NCBI RefSeq assembly: GCF_001485215.1
Contig: NZ_BBWW01000001.1
Span: 4,898,001-4,962,000, forward strand
Direction of reading: 5' to 3'
DNA: 64,000 nucleotides
Source of the DNA: Leptolyngbya sp. NIES-2104
GTDB taxonomy: Bacteria > Cyanobacteriota > Cyanobacteriia > Leptolyngbyales > Leptolyngbyaceae
This document shows, piece by piece, positions 56,786 through 64,000 of the stretch (position 1 is its first letter; each line of letters starts with the position of its first letter). Under the pieces are notes generated by a model. The model was given only the letters and a program-made list of their open reading frames with translations. It did no database searches and was not told the origin of the DNA. A program made the translations under genes and the position numbers.

Positions 56786-57070
56786 TCAGTCCGCCCCGAA
56801 TTCCATTCCTATCGTGTGTACACAAGTCGATTGATCGGTCATCGCCGAAATCTTTCGCCCCCTAAATCCCCCACGAGTGGGGGACTAAGAGTAGAGCAGA
56901 TTACTCCAGTTAAAAGAATTGCTTCAATTCAAAGTCCCCCAGAATGGGGGATTTAGGGGGCAGAAGCCGCCTAAAACGAGGCGATTCAGACTTGTGTATA
57001 TACAATAGAAGTTCCATTCCGGGACGGGTAAGCAACGAAGCAAAGAGACGGATCAAACTCGCGTTAACTC
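56786..57070 (-). repeat. Palindromic repeat copy E, split by an insertion
   Basis: The outer parts match copy D in reverse: left GTCAGTCCGCCCCGAATTCC (56786-56809), right GGGACGGGTAAGCAACGAAG to CGCGTTAA (57021-57070). The centre is replaced by the MITE-like element at 56810. Confidence 0.75.
56810..57007. mobile_element. MITE-like element of about 198 bp
   Basis: The ends are inverted repeats: TATCGTGTGTACACAAGTC at 56810-56828 and GACTTGTGTATATACAATA at 56989-57007, matching at 16 of 19 positions. No coding frame is present. The interior is two opposed copies of the CCCCCTAAATC / AAAGTCCCCC repeat. TTCCATTCC lies directly left (56801-56809) and again at 57012-57020, so a 9-bp target duplication is possible, with 4 extra bases on the right. 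No matching transposase is in the window. Confidence 0.8.
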
Positions 57071-57073
57071 TAA

Positions 57074-57463
57074 CTATCGTTGTGCGACTTCTACAAACAG
57101 TTCATCATAGTCCTTAGCAAAATTCACCCGGACATCTGCGAACTCTCCAGGGCTAACCGCTTGACTCAGAACCGTCATTACTGTTCTTGCATAGGTCGCC
57201 GCTGCTTCAATATCAACGCCTCCTCTGTTAGCAACACGAGTGTAGAACTCTTCAATCTTGAAGTTGTCGCCCATTTGTCCTTCGCGTCCGCGTAGACAGT
57301 CTGCTAATTCTGCTGGAAGTTGCGCCGCTAAGTTACTGGCTTCATCACCCAGTAGTCTTTCGCGCACTGTTTCCAACACAGCTTTCGTGGCTTTGATCGC
57401 AGAATCGCGATCGCTAAATTGTCCCGAATCCTTTACTGATTTAATAAATTGATCGTAGTTCAT
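57074..57463 (-). CDS. DUF2267 domain protein
   Basis: The 129-aa all-helical soluble protein starts MNYDQFIKSVKDSGQFSDRD and continues with AVLETVRERLLGDEASNLAA and QLPAELADCLRGREG, the DUF2267 signature. Often found with stress or hydrolase-like genes in cyanobacteria; function unknown. It follows the release-factor-like gene by 76 bp. Confidence 0.88.
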   Translation of the reverse strand: MNYDQFIKSVKDSGQFSDRDSAIKATKAVLETVRERLLGDEASNLAAQLPAELADCLRGREGQMGDNFKIEEFYTRVANRGGVDIEAAATYARTVMTVLSQAVSPGEFADVRVNFAKDYDELFVEVAQR

Positions 57464-57539
57464 GGTCTGGCTCCCAAAGATGTACTGTCTTTAATGGTCG
57501 TAAGTTTGTCAAAAGATGAATCTACTTTTTGGTTGAAGT

Positions 57540-58715
57540 TTAGTAGCGGAAGACGGCTGCGATCGGAGCTGAAGATGGCATTCGATCGGGTTCAACTGCA
57601 TACACAGTTCCACCGTTGAGAATCGTTTGCAGTGCGGCTGCATCTAACAAGTCTTCATCTTCCGGTTGAGCTTCGTTATGAATCTCAATTTCATTCGTAT
57701 CGGGGTTGAATCTGCCCCACCGCTGAACCCCGACCGGAACAAATAGCTGATCAATCCGCCCGTAGTAGGCGGCTGGAACCGTTTCTTCGACCTTGGTTGA
57801 AATCAAATCGGTGCTTGACAGTTCGTGATAGTTATTCACGGCTCTTTCTTGCTCTTGAGCAAACAAAGGTTCAACGATCGACCAAGCTTGCTCGTGCAAA
57901 AAGCCTAAACTATCATCTTTCACATTTCCGTGAATGCCTTCCTCTACAAGCTTCGGATAGGTATTCGCTTCCCGATAGATCGGCATCAGATAATCGACAC
58001 AAGCGAGAATCAAAGGCGCACGTTTTCCGTTTAAGAACCCGTGCAAAGCTTCATCGATCGCATGGAAAAATTGACTGTAATCCTTTTTCACATCATCGCG
58101 ATCGGGTGCGCCTTGACCGTGAAAAACACCCGTTCCACTCGATGAGTTATTCGGGTTTGATGCACCGCTAGACGTGCCAATGCGGAACTGTCCTTGCTGC
58201 TCGCTTTCGTCATATTGCAAGACATCATCCATGTTCTTTGGTAAGCCTGGAACATGAACTTCTCGCATGTGATCGCGATCGCCTTCAAACAGCTTGACCA
58301 GTTTCTGACTCAGTTCTAGAACATAGAATGTTCCATCGCCGTTCAGCAAAGGTAACAATGGCTTGAGGTGAAATTGATCGGTAACAACGACTAATTCAAA
58401 TAGGTCACGCGGAACTTTGTAATAGCGATAAAACCCATCAGTGACAAACAGAGCAAAACCGCGATCTTGTTGTTGCCAAAACTCTTCTTGATTGTCGATC
58501 GCTTCTAAAGCCGGACGCAAAAACTCATTCGCTTCGTCTTCTGAAAGTCCAGTCTCTTGAAGCTTTTGAATCGCTTGTCGAGTCAGATTCTTAAATCGAA
58601 TTTCATTTTGTCGGGTTTCAGCACCCGCTACTATGGTCGGCATGTAGATCGAAATACTCCAGCTTTTCGGCTGTTCGATCAATGCCTTTACTGTTTCAAC
58701 TGTTAAAATGCTCAC
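57540..58715 (-). CDS. Bacterial archaeo-eukaryotic release factor (baeRF3-type) protein
   Basis: The 391-aa protein resembles baeRF family 3, the eRF1-like proteins of bacteria. Start is GTG at 58715 (VSILTVETVKALIEQP) with GGAGG 5 nt upstream; the open frame extends above without support. SISIYMPTIVAGAETRQN and RAPLILACVDYLMPIYREAN match the usual Vlrf/RF-1 middle domain. A GGQ motif is not present; FHGQGAPDRDD stands where a catalytic loop could be, with HGQG. Roles in ribosome rescue are proposed for the family. Confidence 0.85.
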   Translation of the reverse strand: MSILTVETVKALIEQPKSWSISIYMPTIVAGAETRQNEIRFKNLTRQAIQKLQETGLSEDEANEFLRPALEAIDNQEEFWQQQDRGFALFVTDGFYRYYKVPRDLFELVVVTDQFHLKPLLPLLNGDGTFYVLELSQKLVKLFEGDRDHMREVHVPGLPKNMDDVLQYDESEQQGQFRIGTSSGASNPNNSSSGTGVFHGQGAPDRDDVKKDYSQFFHAIDEALHGFLNGKRAPLILACVDYLMPIYREANTYPKLVEEGIHGNVKDDSLGFLHEQAWSIVEPLFAQEQERAVNNYHELSSTDLISTKVEETVPAAYYGRIDQLFVPVGVQRWGRFNPDTNEIEIHNEAQPEDEDLLDAAALQTILNGGTVYAVEPDRMPSSAPIAAVFRY

Positions 58716-58731
58716 GAAAACCTCCAAGGAA

Positions 58732-58929
58732 CTAGGATTGCTTCTGATCGTTTTCCGTTGGTGCTTCGGTGGGTCGCTCAAATGCAGCCTCATTAACCGG
58801 AGTGAGATCTTGATCGTCGCGGGTATAATCCGCTTCGGTTGGCGTATCGCCGGGATTCGGATCAATTTCGCCGTTCTGATTCGTATTTGGTTTTGTGGTG
58901 CTGGTTCTGTGACTGTTTGACTTCGCCAT
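58732..58929 (-). CDS. Small disordered acidic protein upstream of baeRF3
   Basis: The 65-aa product is highly polar and low-complexity (TKPNTNQNGEIDPNPGDTPT, then RDDQDLTPVNEAAFERPTEA), so likely disordered. It lies 16 bp before the baeRF3 start, and the ribosome site for the latter is in this gap. Function unknown; related small proteins sit in stress loci. Confidence 0.7.
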   Translation of the reverse strand: MAKSNSHRTSTTKPNTNQNGEIDPNPGDTPTEADYTRDDQDLTPVNEAAFERPTEAPTENDQKQS

Positions 58930-59106
58930 GATGTTTTCTCTAATACGGTGTACCTCTATTCAACTAACGTTCTGATAAGCGAAATCCATCAAAAGAATGG
59001 TCAATGTAAACTTTCGTATCTACCTCTAAGGTATGTTTCAAAGAAGCGAGACACCCCCATCTACAGAGGGTAATTTTACCGATCGCATTGCACAGTAGAG
59101 GGAGTA

Positions 59107-60342
59107 ATGAAGCCACCCGTTCCCATGATGCAGCCGCAATTTCCAAGACAACAATTTCACCTGTTTGTGGATCAGTTCAAGATTGACCTATGGGAGTTTG
59201 GCAATTTAGCTTGGGTGTTTGCCATTGTCGATCGAACATTGACCGCGTTCAGAAATGGTCTTCCAAATGCGGTGGATTTAGTTGAAATCTTTGTAGTAGC
59301 ACTCCTAGCATTTGGGTGGGTGCTACTCAGTCCCAACTCGGAAACAATGGTGTTGAACCTCTACGATCGCTTTCAGCCCGTTTTTTCATTCACTCCTGCA
59401 AGCCCGATACCCCCGTCGATCGAACGACTACAGCGATTCGGCTATCAGCAAGCTTTATCCTGGCGCGGTTGGAAGGTTCATCACACCGTTTTTCCAAATC
59501 CGAGAAGCGAAGTTCCCATCATTTTTGTGCATGGGTTTGGTGGCTCGATCGGACATTGGCGGCAGAACATGTCAGTGTTATCGAAGCATCACAGTGTATA
59601 TGCGATCGATCTACTTGGATTTGGCGCATCCGAAAAGCCAGATATTCACTATTCGATCGATCTTTGGACTGAGCAGCTTTATGAGTTTTGGCAGTCTTGT
59701 GTCGGTAAGCCTGTGATTTTGGTGGGAAACTCGATCGGGTCACTGATTTGTGCGGTGACTGCTGCAAAACATCCTGAAATGGTGCGGGGCGTGGTGATGA
59801 TTAGCTTACCGGATACTGCCAGTCATCAGGAAATGATTCCAGCTAGACTTCGCCCGATCGTGCAAGCGATCCAAGATGTTTTTACCTCGCGCTGGCTGCT
59901 GTATCCGTTGTTTTTCTTGCTGCGTCATCCTCGGATTGTTCGTCACTGGGCATCGTTTGCATATGCCGGTCAAGAAGCGATTACCGATGAACTGTTAGAA
60001 ATCCTGTCAAAACCTGCACAAGAACGGGGATCAGCGCGTGCGTTCTGCGCGATTCTCAAAGCGATGACCCATCCGAAATTTAGTCCGAGTGTGCGATCGA
60101 TTCTCAGCCATATTCGCACTCCAGTGTTATTGCTCTGGGGCAAGCAAGACCGAATGATTCCGCCTGATTCTGCGCGGCAATTTCTGAAATACAATCCAAA
60201 TCTGAAGCTCATCGAGCTAGAAGATGCGGGACACTGCGCTCATGATGAATGTCCAGAACGAGTCAATGCTGAACTAATCAACTGGATTCGCTCTGAAATT
60301 ATTCAATCATCTTCACGTCCTAGAGTCCTCTTACCCTCATAG
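59107..60342 (+). CDS. Alpha/beta hydrolase with N-terminal membrane segment
   Basis: The 411-aa protein has one hydrophobic helix (FVVALLAFGWVLLS, about residues 62-75) in a divergent N-terminal region. An alpha/beta hydrolase starts near residue 135: FVHGFGGSIGHW, nucleophile GNSIGSLI, Asp in GKQDRMIP and His in DAGHCAHDE. It resembles pheophytinase / chlorophyll-dephytylase-like hydrolases of photosynthetic organisms (inference from general pattern only). It is divergent from the baeRF3 group. Confidence 0.88.
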   Translation: MKPPVPMMQPQFPRQQFHLFVDQFKIDLWEFGNLAWVFAIVDRTLTAFRNGLPNAVDLVEIFVVALLAFGWVLLSPNSETMVLNLYDRFQPVFSFTPASPIPPSIERLQRFGYQQALSWRGWKVHHTVFPNPRSEVPIIFVHGFGGSIGHWRQNMSVLSKHHSVYAIDLLGFGASEKPDIHYSIDLWTEQLYEFWQSCVGKPVILVGNSIGSLICAVTAAKHPEMVRGVVMISLPDTASHQEMIPARLRPIVQAIQDVFTSRWLLYPLFFLLRHPRIVRHWASFAYAGQEAITDELLEILSKPAQERGSARAFCAILKAMTHPKFSPSVRSILSHIRTPVLLLWGKQDRMIPPDSARQFLKYNPNLKLIELEDAGHCAHDECPERVNAELINWIRSEIIQSSSRPRVLLPS

Positions 60343-60401
60343 AAGCTGTAAAATCAAATTTGATCTTTGGGTTCAGGTGAACCGATGTTGGGAGCGGGGA
60401 A

Positions 60402-62213
60402 ATGGCGCTAATCGTTCAGAAATATGGGGGAACTTCGGTCGGTACGGTCGAACGCATTCAGGCAGTAGCACAACGAGTCAAGAAAACCGTAGAAGCCGGA
60501 AATTGCGTTGTAGTCGTGGTGTCTGCAATGGGAAAAACGACCGATGGACTCGTGAAACTGGCAACTGAGATTTCTCCAAGTCCGAATCGGCGCGAGATGG
60601 ATATGCTGCTTTCAACGGGTGAACAAGTGTCGATCGCGCTTCTGAGTATGGCACTCCAAGAAGCCGGACAGCCTGCGATTTCTCTAACAGGCGCTCAAGT
60701 TGGAATTATTACCGAATCGCATCATACTCGCGCTCGAATTTTGAAGATTGAAACCGATCGCATGGAGCGACATTTACAGCGCGGTGAAGTCGTCGTTGTA
60801 GCTGGATTTCAAGGCGTAAACAGCACCGAAGATTGGGATATTACCACACTCGGACGCGGTGGATCGGATACGTCAGCGGTCGCATTGGCGGCAGCATTAA
60901 AAGCGGATTTCTGCGAAATTTACACGGATGTTCCTGGTATTCTCACGGCTGATCCTCGTTTGGTCGAAGATGCTCAACTAATGAGCGAGATTACCTGTGA
61001 TGAAATGTTAGAGCTTGCGAGTTTGGGCGCGAAAGTGCTGCATCCGCGTGCAGTCGAGATTGCGCGAAACTATGGAATGCCGCTCGTAGTGCGATCGAGC
61101 TGGACGGATGATCCTGGTACTTGGGTGCGATCGCCCAAACGCCAACCCCGACCACTCGAAGGCTTAGAAATTGCACGTCCAGTCGATGCTGTCGAATTTG
61201 ATACTGATCAAGCCAAAGTTGCATTATTACGAGTTCCCGATCATCCAGGTGTTGCCGCTCGATTATTCGGTGAGATTGCCTCGCAAAAACTCGATGTTGA
61301 TTTGATTATCCAGTCGATTCACGAAGGCAATTCTAATGACATTGCCTTTACCGTTGTTAAAAATTCTCTCACTCGTGCAGAAGCAGTTGCAAATGCAATC
61401 ATTCCAGCATTGACCGCTGGACATTCGATTTCGCCTGAACTGGCTCCCGATGTGATGATTCAGCAAAAGATCGCGAAGGTGACGATCGCAGGTGCAGGCA
61501 TGATCGGTCGTCCCGGTGTAGCGGCTCAAATGTTTTCAACCTTGGCGGATGCGGGCATCAATATTCAAATGATCTCGACTTCGGAAGTGAAAGTGAGCTG
61601 TGTGGTCGATGAAGTAGACTGCGATCGTGCGATTGCAACTCTGTGTGAAGCCTTTGAGGTTTCCCAATCGGGCATGAAAACGCAAGATGCGATCGCGCCA
61701 ACTGCCGTTGCGGTTCGGGGGGTGGCGCTGGATCTCAAACAAGCGCGAGTGGCAGTCCGTCACATTCCCGATCGACCGGGGATGGCGGCGAAAATTTTCC
61801 AACTGCTGGCAAGTCACAATATCAGCGTCGATATGATTATTCAGTCGCAGCGTTGCCGGATGATTGATGGTGTGATGACGCGGGATATTGCCTTTACGGT
61901 GGCGCAAATGGACGCAGAAGGAGCAAGACAGGCTTTGGAAGCAGCGCGATCGGACATTGGATACGGTGAAGTTGTGGTCGATAGTGCGATCGCAAAAGTG
62001 AGTATTGTCGGTTCTGGAATGGTCGGACAGCCTGGGATCGCGGCTCGGATGTTTGAGGCGCTATTTAAGAAGGAGATTAATATTCAGATGATTGCGACCT
62101 CTGAGATTAAGGTCAGTTGTGTAGTGGCAGAAGATCAAGGTGTGATGGCACTTCAGGCGATTCATGCTGCTTTTGAACTGGCGGGAACTCAGCGAATTCA
62201 GGTTTCTGCGTAG
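60402..62213 (+). CDS. lysC: Aspartate kinase (four ACT domains)
   Basis: A 603-aa enzyme phosphorylating aspartate, first step to lysine, threonine and methionine. The kinase domain (about 1-250) has [27 protein letters not shown] and [16 protein letters not shown]. The C-terminal half has two pairs of ACT domains, with repeated [19 protein letters not shown] and [19 protein letters not shown], and [10 protein letters not shown]. Cyanobacterial aspartate kinases use four ACT domains and are inhibited by lysine plus threonine. ATG at 60402 overlaps no gene; no terminator but a large palindrome follows. Confidence 0.96.
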   Translation: MALIVQKYGGTSVGTVERIQAVAQRVKKTVEAGNCVVVVVSAMGKTTDGLVKLATEISPSPNRREMDMLLSTGEQVSIALLSMALQEAGQPAISLTGAQVGIITESHHTRARILKIETDRMERHLQRGEVVVVAGFQGVNSTEDWDITTLGRGGSDTSAVALAAALKADFCEIYTDVPGILTADPRLVEDAQLMSEITCDEMLELASLGAKVLHPRAVEIARNYGMPLVVRSSWTDDPGTWVRSPKRQPRPLEGLEIARPVDAVEFDTDQAKVALLRVPDHPGVAARLFGEIASQKLDVDLIIQSIHEGNSNDIAFTVVKNSLTRAEAVANAIIPALTAGHSISPELAPDVMIQQKIAKVTIAGAGMIGRPGVAAQMFSTLADAGINIQMISTSEVKVSCVVDEVDCDRAIATLCEAFEVSQSGMKTQDAIAPTAVAVRGVALDLKQARVAVRHIPDRPGMAAKIFQLLASHNISVDMIIQSQRCRMIDGVMTRDIAFTVAQMDAEGARQALEAARSDIGYGEVVVDSAIAKVSIVGSGMVGQPGIAARMFEALFKKEINIQMIATSEIKVSCVVAEDQGVMALQAIHAAFELAGTQRIQVSA

Positions 62214-62229
62214 CAGGATGCTGTTTCAG

Positions 62230-62437
62230 AGGATGTTTGAAAAGTTGTCGTTCGGTGCAATGTTCCGCCCTGAAATGAATTTCGGGCTAATCGGCGCAAG
62301 TCCTTTGAAATGGACTAAGAATCTGAAACTGGCTCCCAGTCTACTTCAGTAGACTTTCCACGATTAGCCCGAAATTCATTTCAGGGCGGGAGGCAACCGA
62401 AGCGAAGAAACTTTTTATACTTTTCAAACACCCTCTC
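62230..62437 (+). repeat. Palindromic repeat copy F (diverged, long arms)
   Basis: CCGCCCTGAAATGAATTTCG... at 62265-62287 and CGATTAGCCCGAAATTCATT... at 62360-62388 correspond to the two palindromes of copy A. The outermost arms GATGTTTGAAAAGT (62232-62245) and ACTTTTCAAACACC (62420-62432 region) also pair. It follows lysC at once. Confidence 0.8.
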
Positions 62438-62498
62438 ACACCAATTCGAGCATTTAATGCAACAGATCGAACGATCATCGTTCCACCGCAAAATCCCT

Positions 62499-62549
62499 GT
62501 AGAGACGCGATTAGGAGCTTCGCTGCACCTTCGGTGTTCGCATCTCTAC
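62499..62549. repeat. GTAGAGACGCGA palindromic repeat
   Basis: GTAGAGACGCGA (62499-62510) and TCGCATCTCTAC (62538-62549) pair at 11 of 12 positions. It resembles a palindrome widespread in cyanobacterial intergenic DNA. Between here and 62758 there is no gene; only a short direct repeat GTCGGGT is seen. Confidence 0.65.
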
Positions 62550-62758
62550 GTCGTCGGGTAAACGCGAAATCCGTCGGGTTGATTGCATCGCTATCACACC
62601 AGATTTCTGTCTTTAGTTAGAAAGTATTGCAATTAGCTTTACTATTCTTAATCATAAGGTTACTGTTTGTAAACAAGTCTCAGAATCCTCTGTCTGCGTT
62701 TTGGCTTTCATACTCACCCAGTTGATTCTGATACCCAAGCAAACCCTAATTTACGAGA

Positions 62759-63094
62759 ATGATGAAAGTTAAGCAATTCGCTCCCGTGTTTGTCGCTCTA
62801 GTCAGTTGTCTTCTCTTCTTCGTCATTAATCTTGCTGCGCCTCGGAGTGCTGCAAGTTCTCCTCAAACGCATTACCTGATCAAGCCTTTACACGCCGATC
62901 GAGTCCTTTATGTGCAACCTCGATTAGCACTCGGCAATCTAGCACCCGACTCGCTCATGAGTGCATTAGACGAAATCTCACAGCAGTACACTGTTAAAGG
63001 CTCCAGATTGTACACTCGGCATGTCAATGGTCGGGAGATTCCTGGAATGTTGGTGTTTACTGAACCGATGATCGCTCAGGTTGCAGAAGAGTAA
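62759..63094 (+). CDS. Small secreted protein of unknown function
   Basis: The 111-aa product begins with a signal-peptide-like segment (FAPVFVALVSCLLFFVINLA) and AAPRSAASS, with probable cleavage near residue 33. The mature part includes YLIKPLHADRVLYVQPRLAL and REIPGMLVFTEPM. I do not recognise a family. It is convergent with the histidine kinase and shares a terminator hairpin. Confidence 0.75.
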   Translation: MMKVKQFAPVFVALVSCLLFFVINLAAPRSAASSPQTHYLIKPLHADRVLYVQPRLALGNLAPDSLMSALDEISQQYTVKGSRLYTRHVNGREIPGMLVFTEPMIAQVAEE

Positions 63095-63118
63095 GTAACA
63101 CCCAACTGATTTGATATC

Positions 63119-63150
63119 AAATGACGTGGGCGATCGCTTGCGTCATTTTT
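63119..63150. terminator. Terminator shared by convergent genes
   Basis: AAATGACG (63119-63126) pairs with CGTCATTT (63141-63148) and ends in TTTTT on the + strand. It overlaps the last codons of the histidine kinase gene. Confidence 0.65.
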
Positions 63151-64000
63151 GCAATGGAATCTCGATCGTAAAAGTCGTTCCCACTTGCAGTGCACTTTCA
63201 ACGGTGATTTGCCCATTCAATCGATCGACGCATTGTTTCACGATCGCGAGTCCGAGTCCGGTTCCCGCAATCTGAGCGGTATTCGAGGCACGATAAAATG
63301 ATTGAAATAATCGAGATTGTTCTGCGATCGGAATTCCAATTCCAGAATCTTGAACGGTTAACGTGAACTGATGCGGCTTGATCGACAATCGACACTCAAT
63401 CTTTCCACCTGCTGGAGAGTACTTAATACTATTCGAGAGTAGATTCACAAGAATACGCTGAAGTAGGTTCGCATCAGTAACAATCAACGACTGATCTGCT
63501 ATCAATCTGATTTCATGGCGATCGCTGCTCATCTGTGCTTCTTCGACACATTCTGCACAGGCTTGCACCGGATCAATTTCGCTCATCACTGGGGCGGCTT
63601 GTTCTCCTCGACTCAGGACGAGAATGTCATCGAGCAGTTGTCCCATTTGCTGTACTTTCGATCGCAGTCGGCGAAAATGTTTCTGTTTGCGCTCGATCGA
63701 GAGCTGCTCATGATCGAGTAAATCGATCGAGGTCGCCATCACTGCCAACGGCGATTTCAATTCATGTGCTGCATCTGCTAGAAAGCGCGTCTTCTCGGCT
63801 GAATCACTTTCCGGAGCAGGTGGCTCAATGTTGCGGCTCATCGTTGCAAATCCAAGCGGCTGATTGCTAAACGGATCGCGCAGTAAAAACCATTGACTTT
63901 CAAACCACATCGGCTCAGAGTCTCGCAACATCGAAAACTGTCCGCGCCAGTGTCCGCACTCTAGCAGTTGAGGCAAAACGGTTTGATTCCAAAGCTGCTG
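63143..64000 (-). CDS. Sensor histidine kinase, C-terminal part, cut by window edge
   Basis: At least 285 codons are visible and the frame is still open at 64000. A PAS-like tail (LLECGHWRGQFSMLRDSEP, PLGFATMSRNI) precedes HisKA with H-box FLADAAHELKSPLAVMATSI and the catalytic domain: N-box ILVNLLSNSIKYSP, G1 VQDSGIGIP, F-box LFQSFYRAS and G2 GTGLGLAIVKQ. All boxes are intact. The input domain and any cognate regulator are beyond the edge. Confidence 0.93.
   Translation of the reverse strand, partial: QQLWNQTVLPQLLECGHWRGQFSMLRDSEPMWFESQWFLLRDPFSNQPLGFATMSRNIEPPAPESDSAEKTRFLADAAHELKSPLAVMATSIDLLDHEQLSIERKQKHFRRLRSKVQQMGQLLDDILVLSRGEQAAPVMSEIDPVQACAECVEEAQMSSDRHEIRLIADQSLIVTDANLLQRILVNLLSNSIKYSPAGGKIECRLSIKPHQFTLTVQDSGIGIPIAEQSRLFQSFYRASNTAQIAGTGLGLAIVKQCVDRLNGQITVESALQVGTTFTIEIPLQK

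Overview
The window is chromosomal DNA from a cyanobacterium. Evidence seen directly: chlL and chlN (light-independent protochlorophyllide reductase), a CpcS/CpeS-type phycobilin lyase, a phylloquinone (men) cluster, a fused panC-cmk, an SLH-OprB porin, an ArgZ/AgrE-type arginine dihydrolase, and very frequent GCGATCGC (HIP1) octamers. The paralogue content, Uma2 genes, toxin-antitoxin genes and dispersed palindromes suggest a filamentous or Leptolyngbya-like lineage, but that placement is inference.

Layout. 1-3.6 kb: the N-terminal part of an IS4-like transposase at the edge, panC-cmk, a conserved small protein and an Old Yellow Enzyme. 3.6-7.3 kb: repeat-rich spacer, then chlL / DUF5331-like gene / chlN and a decayed histidine-kinase fragment. 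7.4-14.3 kb: transglutaminase-like protein, phosphodiester glycosidase, a membrane protein flanked by pentapeptide repeats, an orphan nuclease-like protein, a two-gene ABC-2 exporter and a bilin lyase. 14.4-19.5 kb: a broken VapBC-like pair abutting tRNA-Leu(UAG), a ribbon-helix-helix protein, menA-menC-menE (with repeats inside the coding sequences) and tpiA. 19.5-31 kb: a lectin/Calx-beta/seven-repeat protein, a SNF2 helicase plus SWIM protein pair, pnp, a Nif3-like protein and a metallophosphoesterase. 31-41.4 kb: SLH porin, an Rrf2 regulator with cysK, a J-domain protein, aldo/keto reductase, a ribulokinase-like FGGY kinase, a tandem PTPS/QueD protein, Uma2, an OmpA remnant and a HEAT-repeat protein. 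41.5-48 kb: a deacetylase-glycosidase lipoprotein, argZ, HepT/MntA and an S13-type carboxypeptidase. 48-56.6 kb: Uma2, alaS, an antitoxin-like orphan, a hydrolase, two small proteins, bioF, a gluconokinase-like kinase and a lipoprotein superoxide dismutase. 56.6-64 kb: repeat plus MITE-like insertion, a baeRF3/DUF2267 group, a membrane alpha/beta hydrolase, lysC, a small secreted protein and a partial sensor kinase.

Functional groups. ChlL and ChlN act with ChlB (not in the window) in dark chlorophyll synthesis. MenA, MenC and MenE form a translationally overlapped phylloquinone operon. The Rrf2 regulator and CysK are a likely cysteine-metabolism unit. ArgZ handles arginine nitrogen. SNF2 and SWIM proteins are 4 bp apart and probably act together.

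The most notable non-coding feature is a family of large nested palindromes around CGCCCCGAAT...ATTCCGGGGCG, with about six copies. Two copies, at 3.8 and 43.3 kb, are nearly identical over about 190 bp but inverted. One copy lies in frame inside menE. Another is split by a roughly 200-bp MITE-like element that itself carries a second repeat family, and a member of that second family lies in frame inside menC. All assignments come from reading the sequence and from family knowledge; no database search was run.
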